A stretch of DNA of 64,000 nucleotides from Sebastes aleutianus (Eukaryota > Chordata > Actinopteri > Perciformes > Sebastidae): NCBI GenBank assembly GCA_916700875.1, contig CAKAKS010000032.1:3989001-4053000 (forward strand), given 5' to 3'. The stretch's first letter is position 1; each line of letters begins with the position of its first letter. Positions 13,701 to 28,700 of this stretch are shown here, one piece after another. The notes beneath the pieces are model-generated. The model was not told where the DNA came from and made no database searches. It worked only from the letters and a program-made list of their open reading frames with translations. The position numbers were made by a program, and so were the translations under genes.

Positions 13701-16700
13701 TTTTCTCTTTCTTCAGTCTTTTTCTATTTCCTCTTTTTCACTGAATTTCTTCTTTTTTTTAAACCCTAAGAGAGAGAAATATGAAATTTCATAAATTCAC
13801 TTAAAGGGGACATATCATGCTAATTTTCAGGTTATTTTGTGTTTCTACTAGAACATGTTTACATGCTTTAATGTTCAAAAAACACATTATTTTTCTCATA
13901 CTGTCTGCCTGAATACACCTGTATTCACCATCTGTCTGAAACACTCCGTTTTATCGCATTTCAACGGAATGGCAACGGAATTACATTGCTAGGAAACAGC
14001 TTGGGTCCATGTTTACATCCTGTCAGCTGATGTCATTCACATCCACTGCAACAGGAAATAAACTGGGACACATTTAGTATGTTTACTTTTAAAACTGTGA
14101 AATGGTCTAAATATTGTATATTTGTGACATCACAGATGGACAGAAATCCTAACGGCTTGTTTCGAACGCACAGTTTCTGAATACGGGCTGTGTGTATTTC
14201 TCCTTGGATTGAGTGTTTTGATACTTTCACAGTATTTATATATCACTTAAAGCTGCATTATAATATGAAAGACATGAAAATCTCCCTTTTTACAATATGA
14301 GACCTTTAAAACTAGCACATTTTGCTTAATTACAATGACTTACTGAGCAGTTCAGCTCAGGAGTTCCCTTACAAAAGCAGATCCCTTGAGCACACAACTT
14401 ACCTGGTAGAGCAGGCTCCCCATGTACCGATGCTGAGTATTATATCCGACCCTTTGCTGGGTGTCATCCCCTCTCTCTCCCCCCTTCCATAACTATCACT
14501 GTTACTATCCAATAAAGACAAAAAAATAGTTTTAAAACAAAAGCTGATCCCATATCCCATGTTCTCTTTTCTTTCTCTTCCCTGCAGGTGCCTGAAGCAC
14601 GAACGCCTCTCAAGTCCCTGGAGGAAATCAAACTGATTTTCCAGCGCTTCAGCTTCTCTCCTCTGTCAGCCCTCTCCACCCTGTCCCCTCCCCAGATCAA
14701 AGGCAGCCCTCGCAGCTTCACCAGCAGGCTGTTTGCCCGGGGGAAGACTGGCTCTTTCACCTTCTCCACACCCACTAACAGCACCACAGACGGGTCAGAA
14801 CCAGCTCAAGAAAGCAACCTGGAAACCTACAACGCGAGGCGTAAACTGGACTCATCTTCCAGAGTGGAAGAAGAAGATGCCGGACAGACGGAAGACAGGG
14901 AGACAGAGGATTATGAAAAGACGAACCCCAATGGGGCAAGCCCGGATGCGGAGGACCTGATCACAGAAGTGGATCGTGAGAGTAATGCCGATGATGAACT
15001 GCTCTATGAGGCGGAGAGTCCAGACGAGGCAGCTCTGGTCCATGCAGCCAAGGCGTACCACTGCACCCTGAGAGGACGTTCTGCAGAGAGCCTGCTGGTG
15101 GATTTGCCAGGAATTGGCTCTCTGGCTGTCCAGCTACTCCACATCCTGCCCTTTGACTCCAACAGGAAGAAGATGTCAGTGGTGGTCCGCCACCCGCTCA
15201 CAGGACAGGTGGTGGTTTACACCAAGGGAGCTGACTCTGTCATCATGGACCTGACTGAGACACCTAAAGGTAATTAACAGAGGGAAAATGGACAAAAACA
15301 TTAGGGAATACGGCCCTGACTGAAGTACGTTGTCTTTGCCTGACTGATCTAAAGACAAATAATAATAATATTAATAGAAATGTTTGTCTGTATCACTGTC
15401 ATTCTGTTATGTTCAGGTGCAGATCAGGCTCAGGAGATCTACAGTCACATCCGAGAACAAACCCAAAACCATTTAGACGGTTATGCCAGAGAAGGCCTCC
15501 GCACACTCTGCATCGCTAAAAAGGTAACGCTTCAGGACAGTGAAACAAAACAGCTTCGCACACTATTATCACAAACGCACATTTTCTTAGACATTTTCAT
15601 CATACTATACTATTTACTATCAGGAAGTCCTTTGGCTCTAAACAATAGTTAAGCTCATTAGACCTCAGACCTGAGCTCCCCTGAAAATAACAAGTTCAAG
15701 TTTGGAGAGAGATGAAAAACTGAAAAATAATCAATATAAAATAGAGATCAAATAAAATTAAAATCTCATGTCCCATCATTGTGTGCAGCTCTGTGTACTG
15801 TTCTGATCATTTGTGAATAATACATCATATAGTTGATCTAAACTTGTTGCATGGTGTTGTTTTTTGTACCTATGTATATTTATTGACTGTAGATTTGGTT
15901 ATAGATTTATTTGAACACTAATGCAGATTACAGGCCTCTTTAAATCTCAGAATCACTGAACAACACATTTTTATCCCAGACTACACAATTAATTACAAGA
16001 TTTTTTTAGTTGGGAAATCTGTGACTGGATAATGTGGAAGATTCCTAAATAAAACAAATCAAACAAAGAAATGCAAAGTGAAATACAATACATCTTGTTA
16101 CATGTATTTCCTTTTCATGTATGAATTTACTGTCACAATACATTTTAAAATATATATATATATTTATATATATATATAAACTTTTTAGAGATTTATTCTT
16201 TTATTAATTGTGCTAGGTTCACAAACAATCATTAAACAAACAAACAAAATACTCCCTGGATATTCACACTTTTCACAGTTTTCTTTTCCACAGTCCCACA
16301 AAAAATGTCCGACCAGAGCTCTCTTAGAGATTACGCAAAGTTGATCAAGGTAACCCAGTTCAAAAACAAAAATAGTTCAACTCAAACATCTCTTAATCTC
16401 TAAAAGAAATAGTTACTCATGGTGAAAGGAACAACAACGTGTGAATAGAGCCATTAAGTCAGTCAGTCACTCAGTCAGTTTGCAGTCGGTCAACAGCATC
16501 TCCGTCTTGTTCGGGCCGTAGTGGTGTCCGTAAGTTTGCTGCGATTGCACCGATGGTTTAATCTGAACCGACCGTACGCATCTATTGCAGTTAAGCAGGC
16601 GAACCAAACTTTCCTTCCAATAGAGTGCTGCAGGGATGACGTATTTTTGTAGGAAACGGGAAGTTAGCATCGCACTGGTTCCCTCCACAAAAAGCCAATT

Positions 16701-19700
16701 CAATTTTTTTAGTCGGCGTTATGTACTATTTTTTGTAGTTAGCAACTACACGTATTCAGACACGTTAAAGCTTATATCACAGAATAAAATGTTAAAATCT
16801 CTTAAGCTCGAGTTAACCACAGACCTTATTTTAGGCATCTCACTAAAAATTCATTCAAAAAGCCCATTGACGTCCAGACGAGGGAACCGGAAGTGTTAAA
16901 ATGTTAACTCATTTCTGCAGTATTCAATAACTCTATGTAATGGGCACTTATTTAGCTTTTATCAACTGAATGAATTGGTTTTCATTGTGACATGAATTTT
17001 CCATGCCATATTCAAATTGAAAAATAACACAGAAAGAGTGAAGAAGTGTATTGCATTTAGTGCAGCATAGACCTGCTAATACCAAATGCAAAGCACTGTC
17101 ATTCAAGACCAAGGGCCTTGGAAGGAGGTTATGTTTTCACCGGCGTCTGTCTGTCTGTCTGTCCTTCTGTTAGCAGGATTACTCCAAAAGTTTGCGATGG
17201 ATTTGAATGAAATTTGTTGGAGGGGTGGAGTAAGGCATAATGAACAATCCATTCGATTTTGGTGGCGATCCAGATCATGATCCAGATGCAGGAATATTTT
17301 TAAGGATTACGATCAGCCTGAGCATTAAGACCACAGGGTACAACACATGCGCAGTGTAGCAGATGACGCGTTGATAATGCATAACCCCGCCTCTTTCCTC
17401 CAGAGAGCAGAGAGATACGTGTGTGGATGTGTGGCGAGACATCGAGGTGCGGTAGCTGCTGGCCGTCCGCGGTGAAAAAAAAAAGCGGTAGATGACGGGA
17501 TGAGAGACAACGTAGTGTAACGTTATACAGCCATAACAAGGCTGCTGAATGAGAGAGTCATCCACCGATACGTTACATAGAAACACACCGTGTTAATAAC
17601 AAGCCGACCACCTCACGGTACCGCCAGCTGTGAGCTGTGATCTGTTTTTAAAGTCACGCACCTTGGCGGAGGTCTGCGCTCTCCTAGTGCCATTCTAGTT
17701 ATCGTTGACATAGCCTGAAGGCAACCACGACAGACAACCTTTCACATTAAAACATTTTTCTGAGAGACATGACTACTGACTGTACATTTAGTTACATTTG
17801 TGATTGATCGTCTGCAGTTTTAAGGGGTTGGTTTATTTTCCTCATGTCTCATTCATGAAGTGAAGCGTCATGCAGCTGTGTGAGCAGTGCCCGCTCACAT
17901 ACTCTGTTCTAGCCACTGCTATAGAATTGGCTCAACTCTTCCTAAAGATTGCTTAGTAGTCTGCTCAGGAGTGAATGTATGTAAAAAGATGATGGTGTTA
18001 CTCAGTGTGTGTTCTGTGTGTGGAGCAGGTTCTGGAAGAGGAGGAGTATGAGGTGTGGCTGAAGGGACAGCAGCTGGCAGAGAGCAGTATAGAGAACAGA
18101 GAGGAGCTGCTGCTGGACTCAGCTCAGAGACTGGAGACCAAACTCACCCTGCTGGGTAGGACAGCCGCTCGCTGCGGCCGACACACGGACAACTTGTATC
18201 AGAGCTGGGAGCGGTGGTACTTAAAGTACTTTGTCTCTGTGTTTGTGTGTGTTCAGGCACCACAGGGATAGTAGACAGACTGCAGGAGAATGTCCCAGAG
18301 ACCATTGAAGCTCTTCAGAGGGCTGGGATCAAAGTCTGGGTCCTCACCGGAGACAAAAAGGAGACAGCCATCAACATCGCCTACGCCTGCAAACTCCTTC
18401 GTCCCAACGACGAGCTGCTGACAGCCAGCTGTGGAAGCAAGGTCAATGGCTAAGGGACTGTACTGTAGCACCGTTATAGGGCTTATTTGGAAATGATGAA
18501 ATGTTGATCTATGACTGTTGTTTGGTCTTGCATTGCCCTTTTACGCCTCTTCCTCTCAGCTTGTTTATTCAGCTCTCTAGCTACTGTTTACGTGGTTTAT
18601 TGTCATCTCCTCATTCCCTCATTCTGCAAGTGCTAAACACTGAATCTATAAGTTGTGGACATGGTTGGCTTGGTTGTCTTAGTGGCTGTTCTGATACATA
18701 CAGTAGCTTTTTAAAATGTGTTGAGCCTACTTGTAACTATTTTGTCCATGAAAAAGTCATGTTGCATAGTGTAAGTTTACAGTGTTACATTACAGTGTTT
18801 ACATGTGCAAACTAGCTTTTCTCCTGCTGGTAGTAGAGTATAATAATGACTAGGTCAGGTCAGCCTGTCTGCCCATTCAACACCCTAGTCCAAGGAGTAG
18901 TAGGATTAAAATAAAGTGTAGAGCCTATTTGTAAATAACACTACAGATGCATTAACATATTTAAATCGCATTTCATTACACAGTAGACATTAGAATATTG
19001 GGAGGGAGCTCGGAGTAGAGCCGCTGCTCCTTCGCGTCTGCTGCCCCCCCGTGACCCGGCCCGGATAATTGGAAGAAAATGAATGGATGGATGGATGGAT
19101 GGATGTGAATATATAATGTGAAATATATATTGTGTGTGCGACTTGAAGGTGCTGTTAGAGGAAAGGTCAAGGTCACACAACAGGACTCATCCTCTAGACC
19201 AGGGGTCACCAACCTTTATTATCAAAAGAACTATTTTAGGCAAAAAGAAAAAAAATATGTCCGGAGCCGCAAAACATTTGAGCATTGTGATGAAGGTAAC
19301 ACAGTTTATAGTCTAAGTATATAGTATATAAGTCTAATGCAGTGAGGGCCAAAGTAGGAATAACGGCTATTAAAAGAATTTCATTTCCATTTATCATTAT
19401 TATCTTGTAGGTCTACGGTGATTCTTACATTCTCCAGTTGTCAATCTGTAGCATATACACTAAATAATTTTTTTTTTTTTTTTTTTATCATTTCCATCAA
19501 CCAAAATGTGCGTCATCTACGGCCTGGTGCCTTATCCTCTAATTTTGCCGAACATCGATAGCTCAATAAGCTAGCTATGGATTCTAAATCCAAAAAAGAA
19601 AAGTCTTGGAGGAACATAGAGAATTTAATAGTGCGTGGACAGACTCTACCACAAAAAAGTAATTAAAACACATTTCCAGAACAAGCACGCTGCATTTGCT

Positions 19701-22700
19701 GAAAAGCCAGCAGCAGCATCCGGCCAAATGTCCTGAGATGTTTCTTCAATTGTCCTGCCTCTCATTTGCACTTGGGCCCTCACTGCATTAGACTTAATAG
19801 GCTGTGTTTCCTTCATTACAATGCTCAAATGTTTTGCAGCTCCAGACAATTTTTTTTTTATTGTTTCTGGCCTAAAATGTCTCTTTTGATAGTAAAGGTT
19901 GCTGACCCCTGCTCTGGGGGCTGAATTCATCGCAATCTACCCAGAGGTTGTTGAGATATCTTTTTCCTGAATAGTTCCGACAGCTATAAACCCAATCTTC
20001 AACCCCAGCTGCTTGAAGGATAAAACTACAAAAACAAACCAAATGTAATTGCATACATTTGGATAAATGCAGTGAAGTGAAATACCTGTAACTCCATGAT
20101 ACAGTACTGATGGATTTTTCTTTCACACATCAGGATATGTGTGCAGCTTTACTTGAGGAGCTCAAACTGGAAGTGCAGCGTGGTGAGGACGGTTTCACTG
20201 AACCGACTGCAGCAGGGAATCCTGGGGAATCCTCCTCAGGCGGTGTGGCAGCCTTCATTCTGGTTATAGATGGACGGACGCTGGACTGGGCCCTGCAGGA
20301 GGAGCTGAAGAGCAACTTCCTGGAGCTGAGCTGTAAGTGCAAGGCAGTCATCTGCTGCAGGTCCACTCCGCTGCAGAAGAGCCAGGTGGTCCGCCTGATC
20401 CGGGACCAGCTTGGTGTCATGACCCTGGCTGTAGGTAAGGACTTGCAGGGAAGTCTTAACACATGATGCTTGTTCATGAATAATTATTTCAAACAACTTG
20501 AAGTGTCTTTTTTTTAACATTATATTTATTGTTTTTTTTAACATAGAAAGAATACATATATTGACTTTTATAACACCCTCTCCCCCCACCCTCAACATCA
20601 CATATTCACGGAAAAAAAGATAAAAAAGAGTAAATGTTAATAACAGGTATAGTAATATTTTATAGGTGCTTCCAGGAATTGCATAAAAGTGTCCCATACT
20701 TCCCTGAATTTATTTGATTTCCCTCTGACCACATAGGTTAATTTCTCCAAAGCAAGTAACCCCGTAACCACATTGCAGGCGTGGTTAGAATGACAGTGAT
20801 GTGCAGATCCTGATTGGCCGACTACGTTTGTTGCCAAGTTCAGCTTGCATATGCGTGTGTGACTGGAGAAGGGTATTACCCATAGAGTCCAGTAGAGGGC
20901 TCCGCCTGTGCTTATAGAACTAGGATTACAATTCTGTAACCTTTTGTAATTGTTAGACCTGTTAATAACTGGTGGACAAAACAACAATTTATTTAATTTA
21001 ATTAATTATGGATAACATCTTCTACTATGTAATATGCTTTGTACATACCTAAACATGGAGAGCAATGAAAAACTGTTTTTGTCATTTAGGTGATGGAGCC
21101 AATGATGTGAGCATGATTCAGGTGGCTGATGTGGGCATCGGGATATCTGGTCAGGAGGGCATGCAGGTAATGACCGCTAGATTCATCCGGACAGAACACT
21201 TACCAAAATGACATCAGTCTTTATAAATGACATGAAGGTTGCTGTTGTTGTTTGATAATTGACTTACTGAACTGTATTTGTTTGCATATGATTGAAATCC
21301 AAGCTTCCCCAGTGTTTTTACGGTTTCTTACTATTGTCTCATTTGTAAGTCATGTTGATTGTGGTGAAGCCAAAGACAATTTTTCACATTGTGAACCGTA
21401 AAGTTTCAAACTATCTAACTAGTACATACCTTATCCAGTTGCCACAGTGGAGACAATCACAGAACAAGGACTCATGCCTATTTTGTAGGCTGCAAATTGT
21501 GCACTAAAATATACATTGTTTATGTAGGCTCTCTACACTACTCTTATCTCTAAAACTGCCAGAGCTCGTAAGATTCAACTAGAAGTTTGAAAGAAGACAC
21601 TTTGTGGTCATATTGGCGTCTGTGATATTACAGTTGCAAGGAGATGCTTGTTTTTTTTTTGTTTTCCTTACTAGCACCTATTGTGTGTGAAGCAGTCAGT
21701 AATATTTTTGTCTCTGTGTATCGTTCCCCAGGCTGTGATGTCCAGTGACTTTGCTATCTCCAGGTTTAAACACCTCAGTAGGCTGCTGCTGGTCCATGGC
21801 CACTGGTGTTACTCTCGTCTTTCAAACATGATCCACTATTTCATCTACAAGAATGTGGTAAGAGGTCTTTACCGACTCTACTTAGTCTCTGTGTGTTTAA
21901 AATGCTTGTAAAATAGCTTGATTTAAAGATAGGGTCGACGATGTTGGAAAGCTAGTATCATTTGAAAGTAGCATCGCCTCAGGAGCTCCGTCTAAACCCC
22001 CCCTCCACTCGGGGCTCCTTCCAAGGCAACGCCCCCCCAACCACATGCACAAGCACCGCCACATCGTAACTACTTCACAGACACAGAGCGGAGAGAGGAC
22101 GTCAACTCAACAACGCTGCCTCATGACAAGTAACCGCGGCAGTGCTACTGCAGGGCTGACTTTTCTCTTCCATCCTCCAGTAAACGTGCGGCGGCGACGC
22201 GCTTTGAGTTCAGGCTGATGCACGCCAAGGGTAGAGAACAAGCAGGGAGACAGGGAGGCATCTGATTGGTTCTTTCCAAGTGGACCTCGAGGCAGTGATT
22301 GGTAGACGTTTTTACAGGATTACAGCAGCTACAGATGACGGCTCTTTTCCGGTCCTTTTTCAGAGCTCATGATCGTTGCAGTACGCTCCGAAAAGCCAGG
22401 TGGTGTAGAAACAAAATAGTCTGTGGATGAGCAAGAAGTCAACGAACCGGAATAACGTTACCGCAAATCGTGATCCGTCATTTCATTCGACAGGCTGCGG
22501 CAAAAAGCCTCTTCTTTCCCCAATGTGTTGCCTATTTCTTTCCAAGTATTTAATGACATGTGACTGCCCCTCTGGTCCCTCAGTGAAAAGTCGCAGAGAT
22601 GTCTGTACAGGCCAGCCTGCTCGGCCAGTCTTCCCTCGAAGGCGCAGCGCGTGCAGTGGGCAAATAGTTACAAAAATTCAGAGGTGCACTACCAGGCGGC

Positions 22701-25700
22701 GCGACAACTTGCGCAGCCTTTGCACATGATGCGAAAGCTGTGATGATGCAATTTTCTGGCGCGCGCCAGCGTCACTACAGTGACCATAAACCCACCTTAT
22801 AGATACCCTAAATAAAACAACTCGATCTAATTCTCAAACTATGGACAAGACTATCCATCCATCCATTATCCGTAACCGCTTATCACATTCGGGGTCGCAG
22901 GGGGGCTGGATAATCTCAGCTGATATTTGGTGAAGGCGGGGTACCCCCTTGACATGTCTCCAGACTATCACAGGGCTGACACAGAGAGACAGACAACCAT
23001 TCACACCTACAGGACATTTAGAGTCAATAATTAACCTAACCTGCATGTCTTTGGACTGTGGGAGGAAACCTGAGAACCCGGAGAAAACCCACACTAAGAC
23101 TGGGAGAACATGCAGACTCCACACAGAAGGGCCCCAAGCCGGTCCCTCTAGCTGTGAGGCGACAGTGCTAACCACTGCACCACCGTGCAGCCCTTATGTA
23201 TTAATCATTGTTATATAATATAATAATTATAATATAAATATAATAATTAATTAATAACACTTTTAAGGCGAAGTGACAGTAACTCCTTAAATGGTTTAAT
23301 TATGATGGTTTCAGTTAACAGCAGTGGTGAGTGAATGTAACGTTATAGTCTATTTTTAGGCTACTTACGCATTGAGTTGGTCCGCTATTGTCTGACACGT
23401 TTTTTTGCTGCTGTTTTATTGCAGCAGCCGACGGTCATGTCTCCTTTTTCTACATATTATATGCTTTACTTCATCGTAATCTTCCATTAGTAGATGTTTC
23501 TCACTGGGTTTAAAGTACGCGGAACACGTAGACTCCATTTCAGCGTCAGTAAATCTGTGATCAACCTCGTGGTCTGTTGCAGAAAGCCGTGAATACGCAT
23601 CTATCTGAATTACTTCCACCTGGCTCAACCTAGTCGCCCCTCCTCAGCCTGGCTTGGCCTTCGTGAAACCTATTAAGCCAGGATGAACTGACTAGACTAC
23701 TGTAGGTCAAGCCTCGCTTTCTCTCTTATCCTGGATTTCTTTATTCTGCTTTTGTGAACGCTGGTTTGGCACAAGCACTACAAAAGACAACTAACATAAA
23801 AAAAAACCAATCAAGATGTTGAATGAGAATCCTCACTGCTGTCTGTGTGTCTGACTGTGTTGCAGATGTATGTGAATCTGCTGTTCTGGTATCAGTTCTT
23901 CTGTGGTTTCTCTGGGAGCGTCATGACCAACGCCTGGGTGCTTATCCTCTTCAACCTGCTCTTCACCTCCGTTCCTCCTCTCATCTATGGCGTCCTGGAC
24001 CGAGTCACGCCTGCAGACACTCTGATGGAGCTGCCTGAGCTCTACCGCACTGTGCAGACCTCCAAGGTGACTGTGCACACACAAACCTGCCATTTCAAAA
24101 ACCTGCAATCACAGCTGCTATTGTTCAGTATTTTGCTACATTTATTTATGTTATGTCAAACATTTCTTACAATAATTCAGTTCCCTAAGGAATGGAAAAG
24201 CTTATGAAATGGGACCACAGTGCGCCAAACTGTGGTCCTGTACAGACCTGGTATTAACACGCGTCCTCAGTGATCGGATCACAAGTGGACAGCTTTAAGT
24301 ACGTCTGTTCACACCTGGCATTAGAATGCGTCTCCACATGCGTCTCCAGTGGCCACTTGTGATCCGATCTCACTTCCCCGCTCTATATGCAAATAAACAC
24401 GTAGTAAACATACGACTAATACAGCAGACGTTGTGATGTAATATTACATGAATGTCAGTAGTAATATCCTACATATTCGTGAATTTGGGAACATTTTATT
24501 AACATCAAAATATAAGGTTATTGGACCGGCGGTCCTCGGGGACCTCCGCGCCGGCGGTACCACTGCCTTTGCCAGACAACAGCGGAGCACAGAGCTTCAG
24601 AGAGCCGGTGAGGAGAGCGAGCAAGCGGGCGGGTGGGTGTCAGCTCCGTGCAGAGCAGCGGAACAAAAACACCCACACATCACCGACAGTATGATAATAA
24701 TGCACTTCCCATGTCTAGTCTGACAGTCTGTAGATATATAAACAAGACATATTTTAATAAAATACAGTTGTACCGACAGAATACAGGCGAGCGCAGACCC
24801 AGTCTGTATAACGTCCGTCAGTCCAGACCCACTTTTGTACGTCTGGTCGACGTGCAAGTTGGGTTCAATATTTGAATGTCTGGTTAGGGGCCTTTTTGGA
24901 CATCTGGTTAGGGGCCTTTTTGGACGTCTGCGGACGTGCAAAATGGGTTCAATATCTAGACGTCTGACTAGGACCCCTTTTGGATGTCTGTGGACGTGCA
25001 GCTCAGGTTGACATCAATAGCTGAACGTTAAAAAAGACGTTTTGAAAAAAGACGTCGCAAAAACGTTCATTTTGGCTCCTCAGTGACGACAGAGACGTTA
25101 AATTGTTTTTTTTTTGGACGTGTCTTTGCTCAGTGAGGAGCCCGTTTTGTCATGCTGCAAGGCATACCCGTCGGCCTGTCTATTCACATGAGGAACTCAG
25201 TGAGACCCTGTGGATCCCAGCGGGACGTCAGTAGAGTAGGCGGTCCTTAATGTGGCCCAGGACACATTCACTACACACTGCTAAAAGAATGCGGCCATAT
25301 GTGTCCCAGACCACCTCTGAATGTGGTCTGAGCGAACAGATCTCGGTGCGTCTTGAGTGCGTTCACACCTGTACTTAAAGCTGTCCACTTGTGATCCGAC
25401 CACTGAGGACGCACGTTAATACCAGGTCTGAACGGGGCCTGTGACCCAGAATGATATCAGTACTAAAGGTATCATCGGGTCTCAACAGGTTCAGTATCTA
25501 TTATTGGCTTCTAAGAAACAACCAGTTTAATAAAGAACACCTAATTATATATATCATAATATCTGAGGCAGAGGACAGTTATTTGGTATAAACTTCCTCC
25601 AACAGGTTCCTCAATACAGGAGTTTACCTGACTGGACTTACTGCATTTATTTACATATTTATGAGCTTCTTTATGTTTTAAGATACTGAGGTCAGTGTTA

Positions 25701-28700
25701 CTAAAGTCTGACAGCTGTCTTGACTTTCTCTGCAGGCCTACGTTCCCTACATGTTCTGGATTACAGTCCTGGATGCCTTTTACCAAAGCCTCATCTGCTT
25801 CTTCGTGCCTTACTTCGTAAGTCAAAAATCCTTCTTTAAATCCTATTGTTCTGTCAAATAGTTCCTTCAACGCTGTTTTTAATCCATTGATTCTCTTTAT
25901 ATGTGTGGTGACCAGGGGCCTCATTTATTACCGTTGCGTATGCACAAACAAGGGCTTGAAATATGCGTACGCCACTTTATAGGCAGAAATTGGGATATAT
26001 ATATATATATATAAAAAAATAAATAAATCAGTTTTATTTTTTCCCAAATTCTGTGTTTTCCGTTTAAATTTTTCTGAATTCTGTGTTCAAGTATTTCAGG
26101 ACATTTTGTCATCAGAAAAAATAGTGTCTAATAATGTGGTGGATGAATAAAATGTCAACAATTCATAAAATATAAAAACTCGTGTCTTGCGCCCTCATTG
26201 GCTGTAGCTCCCCGACAGGTCACATAAATGAGAAGAGCCTTCTGTGTTTTTCCTCTTGACTTTACTCGTCGGTTTGCTTTTCTTCTCGTGCACTGATTCG
26301 TTTAAGCTGAAAAGCCAATCAGAGTGACATGTCTTACCGATGGCCGACCATCGGCTTGGTGTGTCAGGGCCCGTAAAGGCCTTGTAAAGGAAATTCAGAG
26401 ATTTGTTTCTAAACACATTATAAATTTTGGAAAATAATAACTGAAAACCTGTGAAACGACTGTGAACATTGTAGTACTGGATTGTGGTTAAACTCTTTTT
26501 CGCCAGTTTTGTGTTAGGGATTTTTTGGGTACGCACGGTTTTATAAATCAGAATATTTTTTGGCATATGTACATTTCCTCATTTGTACATACGCAAACAT
26601 TTCGTGTGGATCCTACGCTCTGTTTTATAAATGAAGTCCCGGGTCATTTAGCTGCCTGTCGAAATCTATGGGTACTCACTGTTGTGTACTGTTTTTCAAC
26701 ACTGTCTTTGTCTTAAGACCCCTCTAAGTGACAGCCTTACAGCTGATTGTGATGGCATCATATTTCAAATCACATAGTAATAAACACTTCTCATACAGCC
26801 CTCTGGTCCCATCCCACTGTAAGACTGTTGTGATGTTTGTCTCAGGTATACGCGGGATCGAGCGTTAGTGAGCTGTCCTTTGGCTCTCCGATCAACGCCT
26901 CAGCTCTCCTCATCATCCTACTGCACCAAGTCATCGAGAGTCACACTCTGGTCAGACACACTGCTGTAGAATAGGAATTATAAATTGTGTGGTTGGTTGT
27001 TATGCATGCAAACCAAGGATACCAAAGAATTGTGTGCAAAAATTATGATCTGAGTCCAGACAAGAAGTGACATTAAGACTCCACACTAAAACCCTGCTCT
27101 GTTTTGCAGACTTGGATTCATGGGCTGGTGTTGGTGCTCAGTGGTGGTTTCTACTTTGGCTTTGTGCTACTCTTCAGTGTGTTCTGTGTGACCTGCAGCC
27201 CCCCCACAAACCCTGTGGGGGTGGAAACACTCCAGATGTCTGAGCCTCTTTTCTACATCGTATGTGCTCTCACTACTGTCACGGCTCTATTACCCAGGTA
27301 CACACACACACACACACACACACCCTCAAATACACGACTGTGAATGTGCACACAACACACATGCATGCATAGCTCTAGACATGTGTTATTAAAACTGTGA
27401 AGTAAAAGTTGAAATAAAAGTTGCTCAGTGGCGCAAGAAGCCAAAATGGCTCGACTTCCGACTGGAAAAGTACCCGGTTCTTCCGGCGATCTTCCACATC
27501 CATTGGGCCCATAGAGCAGGCGCAGTAGCGTCCGCTCGGTCACGGGGTCACAACCGTCACGCTGTCGTCACGGCTTGCTAACTCCGCCTCTCAGCCCTCG
27601 CTCAGCCTCGGTCTGGGTCTCATTCACATGAACGGAGGAAGGGAAATAACTCTGGATTCAGCTATTAGTGCATTTTACAACTTTTAGGGCCTAATGATTT
27701 AAATAAGGGCTGTTAGAGTGTTCATACTGGGGAGTTGATTTACCTAAAAAAAAATTATCCGCTGAGTTACAGACGTCTCTTTCCCAATGTAAGTCTATGG
27801 GAAAAAGTATTTTTGGGCCCAATGGCATCACATGATGGACACGGAAGTTGTAGTACCGCCGTTTGGTCGCTACAAAAATTGGGATCAACGACAGGCGCTC
27901 TTCCTGGGGGCTTGGATTCACCCGATGTGTCTGTGAAACGAGGTGCGTTGGAAAGCTCAGAATTTGTAGTTTCCAACGATACCAAGCATGATATTGTAGA
28001 GTTTTGAGAAAATTAGCGCATATCCTTTGATCTTGTTCAACTTGTTCTTATATTTACAAAGTTTACTTCTGTACGACTTTATTGTTAAAATACTTCGTAA
28101 TAAGACATAGTTTGGACAACATACAGTTGGTTTACAGATTCTGAAAGCTGAAGACCTCAGGTTTCCAAAACGGTGTGGCATGCATATGTTCTATAAATAC
28201 ATCATCTTCCAGTGCGACTTTTTTGTAACTACGCCACAGAGTACGACCCGTTTAGAGCCCGGTACCGGGTCCGTCGGGCTTAAGAATTAATGTTCAAGTA
28301 AACTACAGTATGCTGAATTATATGAAACATGCCAAAGATTGAAGTAGACATACTGCACTAAAGTATATATCTCAACCCAAACAATTCTGGGTGGCATGCA
28401 ACAAACAATAGGCTACGTTTAATCATTGAACTTGCTAAGTTCTTTTATTCTTTGAAGGAGGCCAAGCATGAAAAGGGACACAGCTCTATAGTGGTCAAGT
28501 TAGCCAAGTGAAAGGAATTGTTTTTCTGTTGGGTGTTGAATGTGCCATCCTCCCTCCCTGAGTTAACCATTTACTGATCCATGTGAAACCACAGTCTGAA
28601 TCTCACACTGTCCTGCGTGTTCTTCTCTGCAGGCTGTTATTCCGAGCTCTGTACAACACCTTAAACCCCTCGGCTGTTCTGAAATCAGCTCAGATGGACA

